DNA from: CAWJMN01 sp963844055
GTDB lineage: Bacteria; Planctomycetota; Planctomycetia; Pirellulales; Pirellulaceae
Direction: 5' to 3'
Length of the DNA stretch: 64,000 nucleotides
Assembly (NCBI GenBank): GCA_963844055.1
Contig: CAWJMN010000001.1
Coordinates: 186,001 to 250,000 of the forward strand
Within the stretch, counting starts at the first letter, position 1; every line of letters starts with the position of its first letter. This document shows, piece after piece, positions 18,290 through 27,861 of the stretch. The notes under the pieces were generated by a model. It saw only the letters and a program-made list of their open reading frames with translations, ran no database searches and was not told where the DNA came from. The position numbers were made by a program, and so were the translations under genes.

Positions 18290-19825
18290 ATGCACAGCAT
18301 TCCCCATAAGCCTTCGGATTTGTCCAGTCGCCTCCCCTTTTTGATTGCCTGCGTAGTGATAGCGTACGGTCTAGCCTGTGTGACCGGTTTTCCTCAGCAA
18401 GCGACAGCCAAAATCGTTGCCCAGCATGCCGCCCAGGACGCACACGATCTTCAAAGTCCTGCGCCGCCACCGCTTTGGGCCGTCATTCCGTTTGGGTTGC
18501 TCCTTGGTGCGATTGCCGTGTTGCCCCTTTGGAACATTTCCCATCACTGGTGGGAAAGCAATCGGAATCGCGCGATCGTTGCCGGCTCGCTCGGTGCATT
18601 AACGCTGGCTTACTATGCGTTGATTCACTCCGCCCCTATCGAGCAACACTTTTTAGAGCATCACCAAATCACGCGTGAAGCGGGCCCTATCAGTTGGAGT
18701 TTTGCGGCAACGATTTTGCAGAATGCATTGCTGGTGGAATACTTGCCGTTCATCGTGTTGCTCTTTGCGCTCTACACGATCTCGGGAGGAATTCGCATCA
18801 GCGGAAATCTGCCGGCCCATCCCCTGACCAATACCATCTTCATTGCAACGGGAGGACTGCTGGCCAGCCTCATCGGAACGACCGGTGCGGCCATGCTCCT
18901 CATTCGTCCCCTGCTCGAAATCAATGCCGAGCGAAAGCACGTGCGCCACACGATCGTGTTTTTTATCTTCGTGGTTTGCAACTGCGGCGGTTGCTTGCTC
19001 CCCATAGGTGACCCACCATTGTTTTTAGGGTATTTGGAGGGCGTTGATTTTCTGTGGACCCTCTCACTCTGGAGAGAGTACCTCTTCGTGAATGCCTCAC
19101 TGCTGGTGGTCTACTATGTGTGGGATCACTTTTTTGCCTACTCACAAGAAGCCAAGCGTTCTATCCTCTTGGACGAACGGCAGGTTACTCGTCTGACGAT
19201 CGCGGGTTTTTGGCCGAATGGCCCGTTGCTGTTGCTCGTGGTATTGGCGGTAGCGCTGCTAGATCCAAGTAAGCCCGTCCCTGGCACGCATTGGCATGCG
19301 TGGCTTTGGCTTCGCGAGATCGCGCAGCTTGCGCTAGTCGGCCTGTCACTGGCAATCGGTTCTGCGGCCGCACGAAGAGAAAATCGCTTCAACTACTCGG
19401 CCATTGTGGAAGTGGCAGTGATCTTTTTGGGGATCTTCGTCTGCATGCAACCCGCGCTGCAAATCTTGGATGTCTACGGCGCTTCGATGGGCGTCGATAC
19501 ACCCATGAAGTTCTTTTGGGCCACGGGCAGCATCTCGGCCGTGCTCGATAATGCACCGACGTATCTCGTCTTTTTTAAGACCGCCCAAACGCTCGGCGGC
19601 GAAGGAACGCTCCAAGCCGGCGTTCCGATCGATCTGCTCAAAGCGATCAGTCTCGCTGCCGTCTTCATGGGCGCAATGACCTACATCGGCAACGGCCCCA
19701 ACTTCATGGTCAAAGCCATCGCCGAAGAATCCGGCATCCAAATGCCCACCTTCTTCGGCTACATCGGTTACAGCCTTTGCGTACTTCTTCCTATCCTCGT
19801 CCTGATGCAGTTTCTCTTCATGTAA
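18290..19825 (+). CDS. Sodium/proton antiporter of the NhaD / citrate-transporter superfamily
   Basis: This 511-residue membrane protein has about a dozen helices. SLIGTTGAAMLLIRPLL, CNCGGCLLPIGDPPLFLGYLEG and SAVLDNAPTYLVFF match the paired, partly re-entrant segments of the ion transporter superfamily, in particular NhaD-like antiporters of chlamydiae and planctomycetes. It would exchange Na+ for H+ across the inner membrane. The periplasmic loop after the first helix is His- and Gln-rich. A transporter for a dicarboxylate is the main alternative. Confidence 0.8.
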   Translation: MHSIPHKPSDLSSRLPFLIACVVIAYGLACVTGFPQQATAKIVAQHAAQDAHDLQSPAPPPLWAVIPFGLLLGAIAVLPLWNISHHWWESNRNRAIVAGSLGALTLAYYALIHSAPIEQHFLEHHQITREAGPISWSFAATILQNALLVEYLPFIVLLFALYTISGGIRISGNLPAHPLTNTIFIATGGLLASLIGTTGAAMLLIRPLLEINAERKHVRHTIVFFIFVVCNCGGCLLPIGDPPLFLGYLEGVDFLWTLSLWREYLFVNASLLVVYYVWDHFFAYSQEAKRSILLDERQVTRLTIAGFWPNGPLLLLVVLAVALLDPSKPVPGTHWHAWLWLREIAQLALVGLSLAIGSAAARRENRFNYSAIVEVAVIFLGIFVCMQPALQILDVYGASMGVDTPMKFFWATGSISAVLDNAPTYLVFFKTAQTLGGEGTLQAGVPIDLLKAISLAAVFMGAMTYIGNGPNFMVKAIAEESGIQMPTFFGYIGYSLCVLLPILVLMQFLFM

Positions 19826-19836
19826 CTCTTCCTCTC

Positions 19837-19869
19837 GTAGGCCAGTATTTATCCTGGCAACATCTCCGC
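19837..19869 (+). repeat. GTAG-hairpin element, family B
   Basis: GTAGGCCAGTAT and ATCCTGGCAACATC form an 8-base stem with one mismatch, only 11 bases after the antiporter stop and in its sense direction. Confidence 0.65.
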
Positions 19870-20351
19870 CTTCCCGTGTGCTGTTCTTCCCATTCCCCGC
19901 CGGCTTTTCACCTAACATTGTTAAGTCAGCCTCAAAACACCCAGCCCAAACCGCTCCGCCACAAAACCTGGCTGCCATTCCAAAAACTTCCTCCACCGAC
20001 GCCGGAGGGCCCAATTTGGCGACTTAAACGCCTGCGGGGGCTGTAGGGGTGGCGAACCACAAGGTTCAAAGCCTGAGGGGGAAATGCCCACGTTTGTGGC
20101 GACAGGGCAGTTTGCCTATTCATCCCATTTTCAGGCATGGGCCTCCAGCGGAATCGGCAGATGGTTTAAACTAGTGGACCTCCCAGGGCTCATCCGATGA
20201 ATCCTAAAGCGAGGCCATTTCGCCGGAACGTTTGGACGGCAAATACGTTCCACCGCTGGCGCACCTCGTCTGCTCCCTGCCGAAGATGGCCGACCTTTCC
20301 CAGGCGACGGTCCCGTAATTTCCGGACACGAAACACCAAAGCACGCATCCC
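19870..20351. other. Gene-free stretch, 482 bases
   Basis: No supported gene or known RNA is visible. GC-rich patches at 19985-20060 could fold (CCTCC ... GGAGG), but nothing matches a family I know. The promoter of the DapA-family gene should lie near its 3' end. Confidence 0.35.
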
Positions 20352-21383
20352 ATGACTGCACCCTATAAAGCTCAAGGCGCCCTTCACGGCATCTACACCC
20401 CGAACATTGTCCCCCTGCTGCCAAATCATGACATTAACGAGCCGGAGCTCCGTCGTTATGTCGATTGGCTTATCGATCACGGCGTGCATGGGCTTTATCC
20501 CAACGGCTCCACCGGCGAGTTCACCCGGTTTACGGCCGAAGAACGCCGCCGCATCATCGCGATCATGGCAGACCAAGCTCGCGGCCGAGTACCCATTCTG
20601 GCCGGCGCTGCCGAAGCCAATGCTCGCGAGACGATCAAGGCTTGCGAATACTATCACGAGCTGGGTTGCCGCGCGGTAGCGATTGTTTCGCCGTTTTACT
20701 ACAAGCTTTCGCCATCAGGCGTGTATGCCTATTTCAAAGAGATCGCCGACAACAGCCCCATCGATGTGACGCTGTACAACATCCCGATGTTCGCATCGCC
20801 GATTGATGTGCCAACGGTTTTGAAGCTGGCCGAAGAGTGCCCACGCGTCGTAGCCATCAAGGATTCGTCGGGCGACCTGCCGCACATGATGCGGATGATT
20901 GCCACGGTTCGTCCCGTTCGTCCCGACTTCAGCTTCTTCACTGGCTGGGATGCAGCCTTGGTCCCCATGTTGCTGATCGGCTGCGATGGCGGCACGAACG
21001 CAACCAGCGGCGTTGTCCCAGAAATCACACGCAAGTTGTACGATCAAACGCGGGCCCTCAATTTGGATGCCGCGCTCGATCTGCAATACCGTTTGCTGCC
21101 GCTGTTTGACACCATGCTGTATCACTCGGAATTCCCCGAAGGGTTCCGTGCTGCACTGGCTCTGCGTGGCATTGATCCAGGCCCAACGCGTCAACCACGT
21201 TCCCCCGTGCAAGAGCAACAGTTGGTCAAGCTTTCCGACCAGATCCAATGCCTGCTTGCCAGCGAAGGTTTCACCAGCGAGCCCAATAGCGGCTGTAAGG
21301 TGCCAGCCGCCATCGATCCAGAGAACATCGCTCGCATCGTGCAAAACGTAGTTGGTGAACTCAAGAAGCGTGGCTTGCAATAG
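20352..21383 (+). CDS. Dihydrodipicolinate synthase / N-acetylneuraminate lyase family protein
   Basis: This is a 343-residue TIM-barrel class I aldolase. Key features are GSTGE (52-56), Tyr142 in VTLYNIP, and the Schiff-base Lys170 in VAIKDSSGD. It is longer than DapA (about 290) because of a C-terminal tail of some 40 residues. The pyruvate-binding core is intact, but the second substrate is not set by sequence. True lysine-pathway DapA, N-acetylneuraminate lyase and 2-keto-3-deoxy-sugar aldolases share these residues. It has no lysine or sialic-acid neighbours, so a sugar-acid lyase is as likely as DapA. Confidence 0.8.
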   Translation: MTAPYKAQGALHGIYTPNIVPLLPNHDINEPELRRYVDWLIDHGVHGLYPNGSTGEFTRFTAEERRRIIAIMADQARGRVPILAGAAEANARETIKACEYYHELGCRAVAIVSPFYYKLSPSGVYAYFKEIADNSPIDVTLYNIPMFASPIDVPTVLKLAEECPRVVAIKDSSGDLPHMMRMIATVRPVRPDFSFFTGWDAALVPMLLIGCDGGTNATSGVVPEITRKLYDQTRALNLDAALDLQYRLLPLFDTMLYHSEFPEGFRAALALRGIDPGPTRQPRSPVQEQQLVKLSDQIQCLLASEGFTSEPNSGCKVPAAIDPENIARIVQNVVGELKKRGLQ

Positions 21384-21412
21384 GCCGATCGCAAACTCGA
21401 TAAGCAAATGGC

Positions 21413-21913
21413 CTATCGATAGGAAAGTGTGCTGGCCCCTTGTTCAGCACACGCCAGCGATTGTTCCAGCGCCAGCATCAGGTCGGTACAGGTCAAAATG
21501 CCTACCGGCCTTCCTTGTTGCACCACGGGCAAAACGCCCAGCGACAAGTCGATCATCTTTGTCACGGCTTCGCGCAGGGACGACTCTGGGCTAATCGTTC
21601 GCAGGTCGGTATTCATTAGTTCCGCAGCCAGCACACGATCCAAGTAGTCCGATTCTAAAATGTCGTGCGCGCCAAACAGGTACACCACATCCCGGTCGCA
21701 AAGCACTCCGACCAATTTTTCGTCTTCCACCACCAGGAAGTTTTTCACGCGCCGCGTTTGAAACAGGTCGAGCAGCTGCCGGGCCGAGGTCGAAGGGGTC
21801 ACGCAGTAGAGGTCCGGCGTCATCACGTCCGAAACCATTAACGGACCCGTCCGCGATAGGACCTGCAAAAAGGCGTCGGTCATCGCGGTGCGTTTTTGTT
21901 GGATGCGGTTCAT
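21413..21913 (-). CDS. Protein with a pair of CBS domains
   Basis: The protein has 166 residues. Two CBS motifs are visible: VSDVMTPDLYCVTPSTSARQ with VKNFLVVEDEKLVGVLCDRD, and LMNTDLRTISPESSLREA with GVLPVVQQGRPVGILTCTD. Such stand-alone CBS pairs bind adenine nucleotides and sense energy state, or act as subunits of a partner enzyme. No partner is obvious nearby. It is transcribed convergently with the aldolase gene and divergently from the isocitrate dehydrogenase gene. Confidence 0.85.
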   Translation of the reverse strand: MNRIQQKRTAMTDAFLQVLSRTGPLMVSDVMTPDLYCVTPSTSARQLLDLFQTRRVKNFLVVEDEKLVGVLCDRDVVYLFGAHDILESDYLDRVLAAELMNTDLRTISPESSLREAVTKMIDLSLGVLPVVQQGRPVGILTCTDLMLALEQSLACAEQGASTLSYR

Positions 21914-22289
21914 GGCGTTTACAGCCTCTTTCCCTGGCGAAATGCACCGGCCTTGGCCGTTACGTTTCCAAAACGTAATGCGTTCTACGAGACGGCCCGT
22001 TGGCGAATTTCAGTCAAGAAAAATCTAGTTCGAAACGCCTCGGGTGACGCTCTTGCCGGCGGTTTTGCGACAAATTCCTAGATTCTCACTCGTCATTCGG
22101 CCCGGTCCTGTCGGTAAATCCGGGCTGGATGTTCAGTCGCCAAGAAAACTGCCCAAGTGGGGGATGTAGGCGAACCGCGGCAAACGCCTTACACTGGCGA
22201 ATTACCTTGTCACAACGGGCTGGCAAGGGCAATTTACGACGGCTCGTCCGACCATAATTTTTTGGGTTTTGCTGCGGAGCATGGCATCA
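21914..22289. other. Divergent promoter region, 376 bases
   Basis: It lies between the CBS gene and the dehydrogenase gene, which run apart, so both promoters should be here. GGAG at 22276-22279 is the probable ribosome site of the dehydrogenase. No gene is seen. Confidence 0.4.
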
Positions 22290-23384
22290 ATGGCGCATGA
22301 AGTAACGCTGATCACTGGCGATGGTACTGGTCCTGAACTTTCGGAAGCAGCCAAGCTCTGCCTGGATGCCACCGGGGTAAAGTTCAATTGGGATGTTCAA
22401 GAGGCTGGCGTCGATGTGATGGCCAAGCTGGGAACTCCCCTGCCTGACAGCGTTTTGGAAAGCGTTCGTCGTACTCGCTGTGCGCTGAAGGCCCCCATCA
22501 CGACTCCTGTCGGCACGGGCTTTCGCAGCATCAACGTTCACCTTCGCCAAGAGCTCGGCCTGTTTGCTTGCATTCGTCCTTGCAAGTACTACCCTGGCGT
22601 TCGCAGCTACTTTAGCGAACTGGGCGTAGACATTGTCATCGTTCGCGAAAACACCGAAGACCTTTACGCTGGCGTTGAATTCGAAGCAGGCAAGCCAGCC
22701 ACGGGCGAGCTGATCGACTTCATCAACAAGATCTCGACCGACAAGAAGATCAAGACCAAGGCGGCTGAGACCGGCATCAGCATCAAGCCGATCAGCATCA
22801 GCGGCACCGAGCGAATCGTTCGTTGTGCATTTGAATATGCGATCAAGCATGGCCGTAAGAAGGTCACGGTTGTTCACAAGGCCAACATCATGAAGTACTC
22901 CGATGGCTTGTGGCTGGCAACAGCTCGCAAGGTCGCCGAAGAATTCAAGACGGTCGAATTCGAGGATCGCATTGTTGACAACATGTGCATGCAGCTGGTT
23001 CAAAAGCCAGAGCTGTACGATGTGATCGTACTTCCGAACTTGTACGGCGATATCATCAGCGACCTTGGTGCCGGTATTGTCGGTGGCCTTGGTGTTGCTC
23101 CTGGCGAAAACCTCGGCCCAGGTGGCGCCGTGTTTGAAGCGACTCACGGTAGTGCTCCAAAGTACAAGGGGCTCAACAAGGTCAACCCAACCGCTTTGAT
23201 CCTGTCGGGCATGTTGATGCTTCGCCATCTGGGCGAAATCGATGCTGCTGCCCGTCTGGAAAAGGCCGTCGCAGCCGTCATCGCCGAAGGCAAGTCGGTC
23301 ACCTACGATCTGAAGGCAGATCGCAACGACCCAACGGCCGTTGGCACCATGCAAATGGCTGAGGCGATTTGCAAGAAGCTGTAG
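22290..23384 (+). CDS. Isocitrate/isopropylmalate dehydrogenase family, probably NAD-dependent isocitrate dehydrogenase
   Basis: ATG 22290 (MAHEVTLITGDGTGPE) lies 10 bases after GGAG; ATG 22281 is in frame too. The decarboxylating dehydrogenase signature NLYGDIISDLGAGIVGGLG and the catalytic region RENTEDLYAGVEFE with VVHKANIMKYSDG are intact. Length (about 364) and the NAD-IDH-type ENTEDLYAG favour mitochondrial-type isocitrate dehydrogenase over LeuB. It would convert isocitrate to 2-oxoglutarate. Homoisocitrate dehydrogenase is an alternative. Confidence 0.85.
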   Translation: MAHEVTLITGDGTGPELSEAAKLCLDATGVKFNWDVQEAGVDVMAKLGTPLPDSVLESVRRTRCALKAPITTPVGTGFRSINVHLRQELGLFACIRPCKYYPGVRSYFSELGVDIVIVRENTEDLYAGVEFEAGKPATGELIDFINKISTDKKIKTKAAETGISIKPISISGTERIVRCAFEYAIKHGRKKVTVVHKANIMKYSDGLWLATARKVAEEFKTVEFEDRIVDNMCMQLVQKPELYDVIVLPNLYGDIISDLGAGIVGGLGVAPGENLGPGGAVFEATHGSAPKYKGLNKVNPTALILSGMLMLRHLGEIDAAARLEKAVAAVIAEGKSVTYDLKADRNDPTAVGTMQMAEAICKKL

Positions 23385-23424
23385 TTGCTTGTTGCCAGTC
23401 TGTCCTTGGATGTGACGCCAAGTC

Positions 23425-24519
23425 ATGCCGCACTTGATTCCATTTTCTGCTGAGCAAGTGCGGTCCGTTCAATCGGGAGAAGCCCGGGGCCTAGTCCCTG
23501 GGCTTGTTCGTTTCTTGTTGCAGCTGGCGACGGTTCCCTACTACGGGGTCGTTGCCCTCAAGAACGCCTCGTTTGACTATGGGGTTCAAAAGCCCAAAAA
23601 CATGCTTGTTCCTGCGATCAGCGTAGGTAACATCACCACCGGCGGCACCGGCAAGACGCCACTGGTTTGCTATTTAGCCAATTGGTTGCAACAGACTGGT
23701 TACGCTCCCTTGCTGATTAGTCGTGGCTACGGCTCAAAACCAGGCGAGCCCAATGATGAGGCTCGCGAACTGGCCCAGCGACTTCCGCAAGTCCCGCATC
23801 AGCAAGCTCCCGATCGAATCGCTGCCGCGCAGGCGTTGCTGACAACGCATGGCAAATTGCGACACCCGGTTCTGCTTCTGGACGACGCCTTCCAGCATCG
23901 ACGCATCCACCGCAACTTGGACATTGTCGTACTAGATGCCCTCAACCCTTGGGGCTTTGATCACTTGCTACCTCGCGGCTTGTTGCGAGAGCCCGTTGCA
24001 TCATTAAAGCGAGCCCATATTATCGCACTCTCGCGCTGCGATGCGGTTTCCGAAGAGGTACGCGCCACGATTGCCAAACGGGCCAAGAGTCTCGCACCAA
24101 AAGCCTTGTGGATCGAGATGCGGGCTGTTCCGCAGCAAGTCCAATCGCTCGATGGAAGCATACGCCCAATAGGCGCGATGCGCCATCGCCCAGTATTAGC
24201 CTTTTGTGGAATCGGCAATCCACAAGGGTTTGCTCACTCGCTGCAGCAGGCCCAGCTAGAACCGACAGAGATCATTCCCTATCCCGATCATCACCCATTC
24301 AATCAAAGCGACCTGCTGCATCTGCTGAAGAAAGCTCAATCGCAGGATGTTCGCGAGATCGTCTGCACCCACAAAGACCTGGTAAAGTTCTTGCCTACTT
24401 GGCAAGACGATCTTATCCGTGCCGGCGTGCGGCTCTCTGCCCTGGTCATGCAACTAGAGATCGTCAAAGGGAAAGAATCGCTGGAAGCACTCCTTCGTGC
24501 CCATTTGCAGGTCCGCTAA
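23425..24519 (+). CDS. lpxK: Tetraacyldisaccharide 4'-kinase
   Basis: LpxK phosphorylates the 4' position of the lipid A disaccharide at the inner membrane. The 364-residue protein has an N-terminal hydrophobic helix (LVRFLLQLATVPYYGVVAL), the unusual P-loop GNITTGGTGKTP at 68-79, and LLDDAFQHRRIHRNLDIVVLDA, the family's Asp-His site. The gene starts 40 bases after the dehydrogenase and may be co-transcribed with it. Its stop overlaps the stop of the convergent ABC gene. It shows that the organism builds lipid A. Confidence 0.93.
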   Translation: MPHLIPFSAEQVRSVQSGEARGLVPGLVRFLLQLATVPYYGVVALKNASFDYGVQKPKNMLVPAISVGNITTGGTGKTPLVCYLANWLQQTGYAPLLISRGYGSKPGEPNDEARELAQRLPQVPHQQAPDRIAAAQALLTTHGKLRHPVLLLDDAFQHRRIHRNLDIVVLDALNPWGFDHLLPRGLLREPVASLKRAHIIALSRCDAVSEEVRATIAKRAKSLAPKALWIEMRAVPQQVQSLDGSIRPIGAMRHRPVLAFCGIGNPQGFAHSLQQAQLEPTEIIPYPDHHPFNQSDLLHLLKKAQSQDVREIVCTHKDLVKFLPTWQDDLIRAGVRLSALVMQLEIVKGKESLEALLRAHLQVR

Positions 24520-26372
24520 GTCGCGGCGGGCTCGCCCATTTGCGAAAGGGCCGCATCGCGATAATAGCCGGGTTGCTTGAGCAGTTCGCTTGGCCGACCT
24601 ACCTGGGTGACGCGCCCTTGTTCAAGCACCACAATCATGTCACATGACCGCAGCGTGCTCAGGCGATGCGCCACAATCAGCGTAGTTCGCTGCTCGGTGG
24701 CACTGCGTAGCGATTCTAAAATCTCGTGCTCGGTATGGGGATCAATTGCAGCGGCCGGATCATCCAGCAGCAAGATCGCAGGGTCCAGCAGCACTGCCCG
24801 AGCAATGGCCAAGCGTTGTCGTTGCCCGCCGGAAAGGTCGATTCCCCCTTCGCCCAAGACCGTTTGATAGCCATCGGGCAGAATGGAAATGAAGTCGTGG
24901 CACGCAGCAACCTTGGCCGCCATTTCGATCTGCTCCTGCGTGGCGTCAGGATGCCCAAATGCAATGTTTGCGGCAATGGTGTTGCTGAACAGGAAGGTCT
25001 CTTGAAACACGATCCCAATGTTGCGGCGCAGATCATCGATGGCCAGCGCCCGTAGGTCAACGCCGTCCAGAAGGATCTTCCCTTCCGAAGGATCATAAAA
25101 TCGACACAGCAAACTCAGCAGCGTGGTCTTGCCCGAGCCTGTCGGGCCCATGATTCCGACTCGCTGGCCGGCGTGTACAGTCAAGCTCACTTGCTCCACC
25201 GCTTTTGCCGTGGGCACATAGCCAAACGAGACCCCTTCCAGTTGCAATTCTCCTTTGGCTCGCCCAATTCGCACGGGGTTTTCCACGTTTTGAATCATGA
25301 TCGGCGTATCAAGGATTTCAAACACTCGCCGTGATGCGCTCAAACTTTGCAGCACGCTATTGGCAATGTTCGTTAGGTTTGCCACCTGGCTTGCAAACTG
25401 TTGCAGCAATACGGCAAAGACGACCAAGCCACTTCCCAGTGCCAATTGGTTTTGCGAAACCAAATAACCCCCGTACGCCAGCAGCACCACCAAATTGATC
25501 TGCGTCAAATAGCCCACGATCGGGCCAAAGATGCTCACCTTCCAAAAGATGCTTTGCTGTTGTCGACGAACCTCGGCATTGTCACTCGCGAATAGCTTTA
25601 TCTCTTCTTGCTCGCGGCCAAACCCTTTGATCACTTGCACCCCTTGGATGCTTTCTGCCAATCGCAATACCACACGGTCGGATAGCTCTCGATTGCGATC
25701 GTACTCGGGGCGAACCAGGCGAGAGAACGTCAGCGTCGCCAGCCATAACAGCGGCGTTGTTGCCAGGGTGGCAATGGTGAGGCCAACATGCAGCGATGCC
25801 ATGTACGTCACATAGCAGGCAAACGACAGCGTCAGAATCACCAGTTGAATCAGCACGCCATCCACAAAGGACCGAACCGACTGCACATCTCCCGTCACCC
25901 GGTTGATGATCGAGCCCGTTGCATTCGTATCAAAAAAACCAAAGTGCAGCCGCTGTAGCTTGTCGTAAACTCGGCCGCGCAGATCGACCACGATCTGCGC
26001 ATGAATCAAATAACCTGCTGACAGCGCATAGGTATAGTTCAAAAGCCCCCGCATCAATTCCAGCCCCAGCACACATCCCGCGATCACCGCGACCAATTGC
26101 TTAGGCGTCCATGATTCCGGCGGAGCGATTCCCAAAGGAAACTGCGGCATCGTCCCCTGGGCCCCTTCGGCAAAATAGCGGGTCACGTCGATCCCCAAGC
26201 CAACCAGGCGGAGCGACGCCAGCGCCGTCACCAGCAGAAGTCCCTGCAAGAAGATCAGTTTGAGGCAGCCGTACCGATATTCCCACCCCAGCTTCAGCAT
26301 CCGCAAAATCAGCTGCCAATTGCTGATTTCAGGAGCCTTCGGTGCGGGGACAAAATGGTCAGACGGTGGCAT
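24516..26372 (-). CDS. MsbA-type ABC exporter (membrane domain fused to ATPase) with altered Walker B
   Basis: The protein has 618 residues from the preferred ATG at 26372; an upstream start at 26411 adds 13. Six helices precede a nucleotide-binding domain with Walker A GPTGSGKTT, signature LSGGQRQRLAIARA and H-loop VAHRLST. Walker B reads LLLDDPAAAID, so the usual catalytic Glu after the Asp is Asp, and the D-loop differs from SALD. The same change marks inactive sites of heterodimeric exporters, so this may be a half-partner. Convergence with lpxK hints at lipid export, but no direct evidence exists. Confidence 0.85.
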   Translation of the reverse strand: MPPSDHFVPAPKAPEISNWQLILRMLKLGWEYRYGCLKLIFLQGLLLVTALASLRLVGLGIDVTRYFAEGAQGTMPQFPLGIAPPESWTPKQLVAVIAGCVLGLELMRGLLNYTYALSAGYLIHAQIVVDLRGRVYDKLQRLHFGFFDTNATGSIINRVTGDVQSVRSFVDGVLIQLVILTLSFACYVTYMASLHVGLTIATLATTPLLWLATLTFSRLVRPEYDRNRELSDRVVLRLAESIQGVQVIKGFGREQEEIKLFASDNAEVRRQQQSIFWKVSIFGPIVGYLTQINLVVLLAYGGYLVSQNQLALGSGLVVFAVLLQQFASQVANLTNIANSVLQSLSASRRVFEILDTPIMIQNVENPVRIGRAKGELQLEGVSFGYVPTAKAVEQVSLTVHAGQRVGIMGPTGSGKTTLLSLLCRFYDPSEGKILLDGVDLRALAIDDLRRNIGIVFQETFLFSNTIAANIAFGHPDATQEQIEMAAKVAACHDFISILPDGYQTVLGEGGIDLSGGQRQRLAIARAVLLDPAILLLDDPAAAIDPHTEHEILESLRSATEQRTTLIVAHRLSTLRSCDMIVVLEQGRVTQVGRPSELLKQPGYYRDAALSQMGEPAAT

Positions 26373-26652
26373 GATGATTGACACGCAGGAAAGCAGGGCC
26401 GGCCCGCCCAAAACCGAGCGTGGCCAATCGCTTTACTGTATCGGAAGCCGGCAAAACGCAGAACGGGGCAGGTCTTACCGGGAAAAAAGAGGTTTTCGCA
26501 TTGTCCCCTGGGGGCCAGCTTCCTACAGTAAACCCGGTGACCAGCCCATTTTCGCCTTTTCTCTTCCGGGACGGGTCTGGTAATCTGGGTCCCTTTCCAA
26601 GCCCTATTCTTAGTGCTCGTCATCATTCCATTCGGAACAAGGAGAATTTACT

Positions 26653-27102
26653 GTGAGCTTAATCGAAGAATTCAAAGCGTTTGCCATGCGTGGCAATGTG
26701 GTGGATATGGCCGTCGGCGTGATTACCGGTGGAGCCTTTGGCAAGATTGTTACCTCCTTGGTAACTGACGTCATCATGCCACCACTGGGATACATTCTGG
26801 CGGGCATCAAGTTCGATTCGTTGTCCTACAAACTGCCAGAGATGACAATCAAGGTCCCCAGTGTTGATAAGCCTGGCGAGTTGGTGGATAAGACGCTTGA
26901 GGCGGTGACCATTTCGTACGGCAAGTTCTTGCAGGCCGGCTTCGACTTCTTGATCGTAGCGATCTGCATCTTTGCCGCGATTAAACTGATGAACAGACTG
27001 AAGAAAAAGGAGGAAGCAGCCCCAGCACCTCCACCACCAGATGTTGCTCTCCTTTCTGAGATCCGCGACTTGCTAAAGGCCGCGAAGCGCGAAGGCACCT
27101 AA
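26653..27102 (+). CDS. mscL: Large-conductance mechanosensitive channel
   Basis: The protein has 149 residues from GTG 26653 with AGGAG about 8 bases upstream. The N-terminal amphipathic helix and TM1 (FAMRGNVVDMAVGVITGGAFGKIVTSLV) and TM2 (FDFLIVAICIFAAIKLM) match MscL, which opens under membrane tension to release solutes on osmotic downshock. The charged C-terminal bundle (EIRDLLKAA) is present. A strong terminator follows at 27121. Confidence 0.95.
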   Translation: MSLIEEFKAFAMRGNVVDMAVGVITGGAFGKIVTSLVTDVIMPPLGYILAGIKFDSLSYKLPEMTIKVPSVDKPGELVDKTLEAVTISYGKFLQAGFDFLIVAICIFAAIKLMNRLKKKEEAAPAPPPPDVALLSEIRDLLKAAKREGT

Positions 27103-27120
27103 GCTTGCCATCAGCCAAAC

Positions 27121-27150
27121 GCCCGGCCCGTCAAAAAGGTCGGGCTTTTT
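27121..27150 (+). terminator. Rho-independent terminator of mscL
   Basis: Stem GCCCGGCC / GGTCGGGC with one G-T pair, a 9-base loop, then TTTTT. It ends mscL 19 bases after the stop codon. Confidence 0.85.
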
Positions 27151-27369
27151 GCTGGGCTAGGGACAAAACTAGCGGAAACCAAGCCCCTTTTCGCCATTTC
27201 GCCCCAGCAAACCCAGTAACTACACTGGTACTAGGCTGACAGAGCTTGGTTAGTGCGGCACTGGCAAGTTGCTCGACGCGGAATCCGCCCTTTGTGGCAG
27301 CTCATTTCGAGTCTGGCCCATGATCCTTCTCTGCGGCCGCAGCTTTCCTGGTGAACCGGAGCGACTTCG

Positions 27370-27759
27370 ATGCTTAGCGTGTCTCGAAAAGTAGGTTATG
27401 TCCTCACGATCCTAGTGGCCGTGATGCTACTGCTGCTTGGTGCGCTACTCATCACCGGGCTTGCGCCGTATCGCGTCACGCAGACGCTGGCGATGGCTGC
27501 CCTCCTGCAACATCGTACGGCCATTGGCGCCGTCGCTATTGCCGCCGCCATGTTTTTGCTCGCCCCAGGCACACTTCCAATCGGCGCAGTATTAACAAGC
27601 AGTCTGCTTGGTGGCCTAATCACGGTGCACTTGGTGGCTGAACAGTCTATTGTTCCGCCGCTAATCGTCTTGCTCGTTACGTGGCTTGGCGCAGGACTTC
27701 GTAGCGGCTGGTTGCAACGCCTTGCCTCGCCCCCCGCGACCCCCAGTGCGCCCAAATAA
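27370..27759 (+). CDS. Small four-helix membrane protein, DoxX-like
   Basis: The protein has 129 residues with four hydrophobic helices and a short Pro/Lys tail. Size and helix layout resemble the DoxX/DUF417 superfamily of small membrane proteins, but no diagnostic residues are visible, so the family call is weak. It stands alone between mscL and polX. Function is unknown. Confidence 0.5.
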   Translation: MLSVSRKVGYVLTILVAVMLLLLGALLITGLAPYRVTQTLAMAALLQHRTAIGAVAIAAAMFLLAPGTLPIGAVLTSSLLGGLITVHLVAEQSIVPPLIVLLVTWLGAGLRSGWLQRLASPPATPSAPK

Positions 27760-27784
27760 AAATAGACGCGCTTCAACGGGATGC

Positions 27785-27816
27785 ATTTTCAGAGCCAGAA
27801 GCGTTAGCGACGGCCA
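27785..27816 (+). repeat. Intergenic repeat, family C
   Basis: TTTTCAGAGCC, then AAGCGTTAGCGACGGCC, 25 bases after the stop of the preceding gene and in its sense direction. Confidence 0.6.
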
Positions 27817-27861
27817 TTTCCCGTGCGCTACGTACCGAGTCGATCTCACCAGAAACGATTT

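Noticed and set aside
20352..21383. Firm call of DapA for the aldolase
   Set aside because: The shared core fits several lyases, and no lysine-pathway neighbour supports DapA. I kept the family-level call.
22287..23426. Minus-strand open frame opposite the isocitrate dehydrogenase gene
   Set aside because: It mirrors a clear enzyme gene and has no start signal. Its composition is unlike a real protein.
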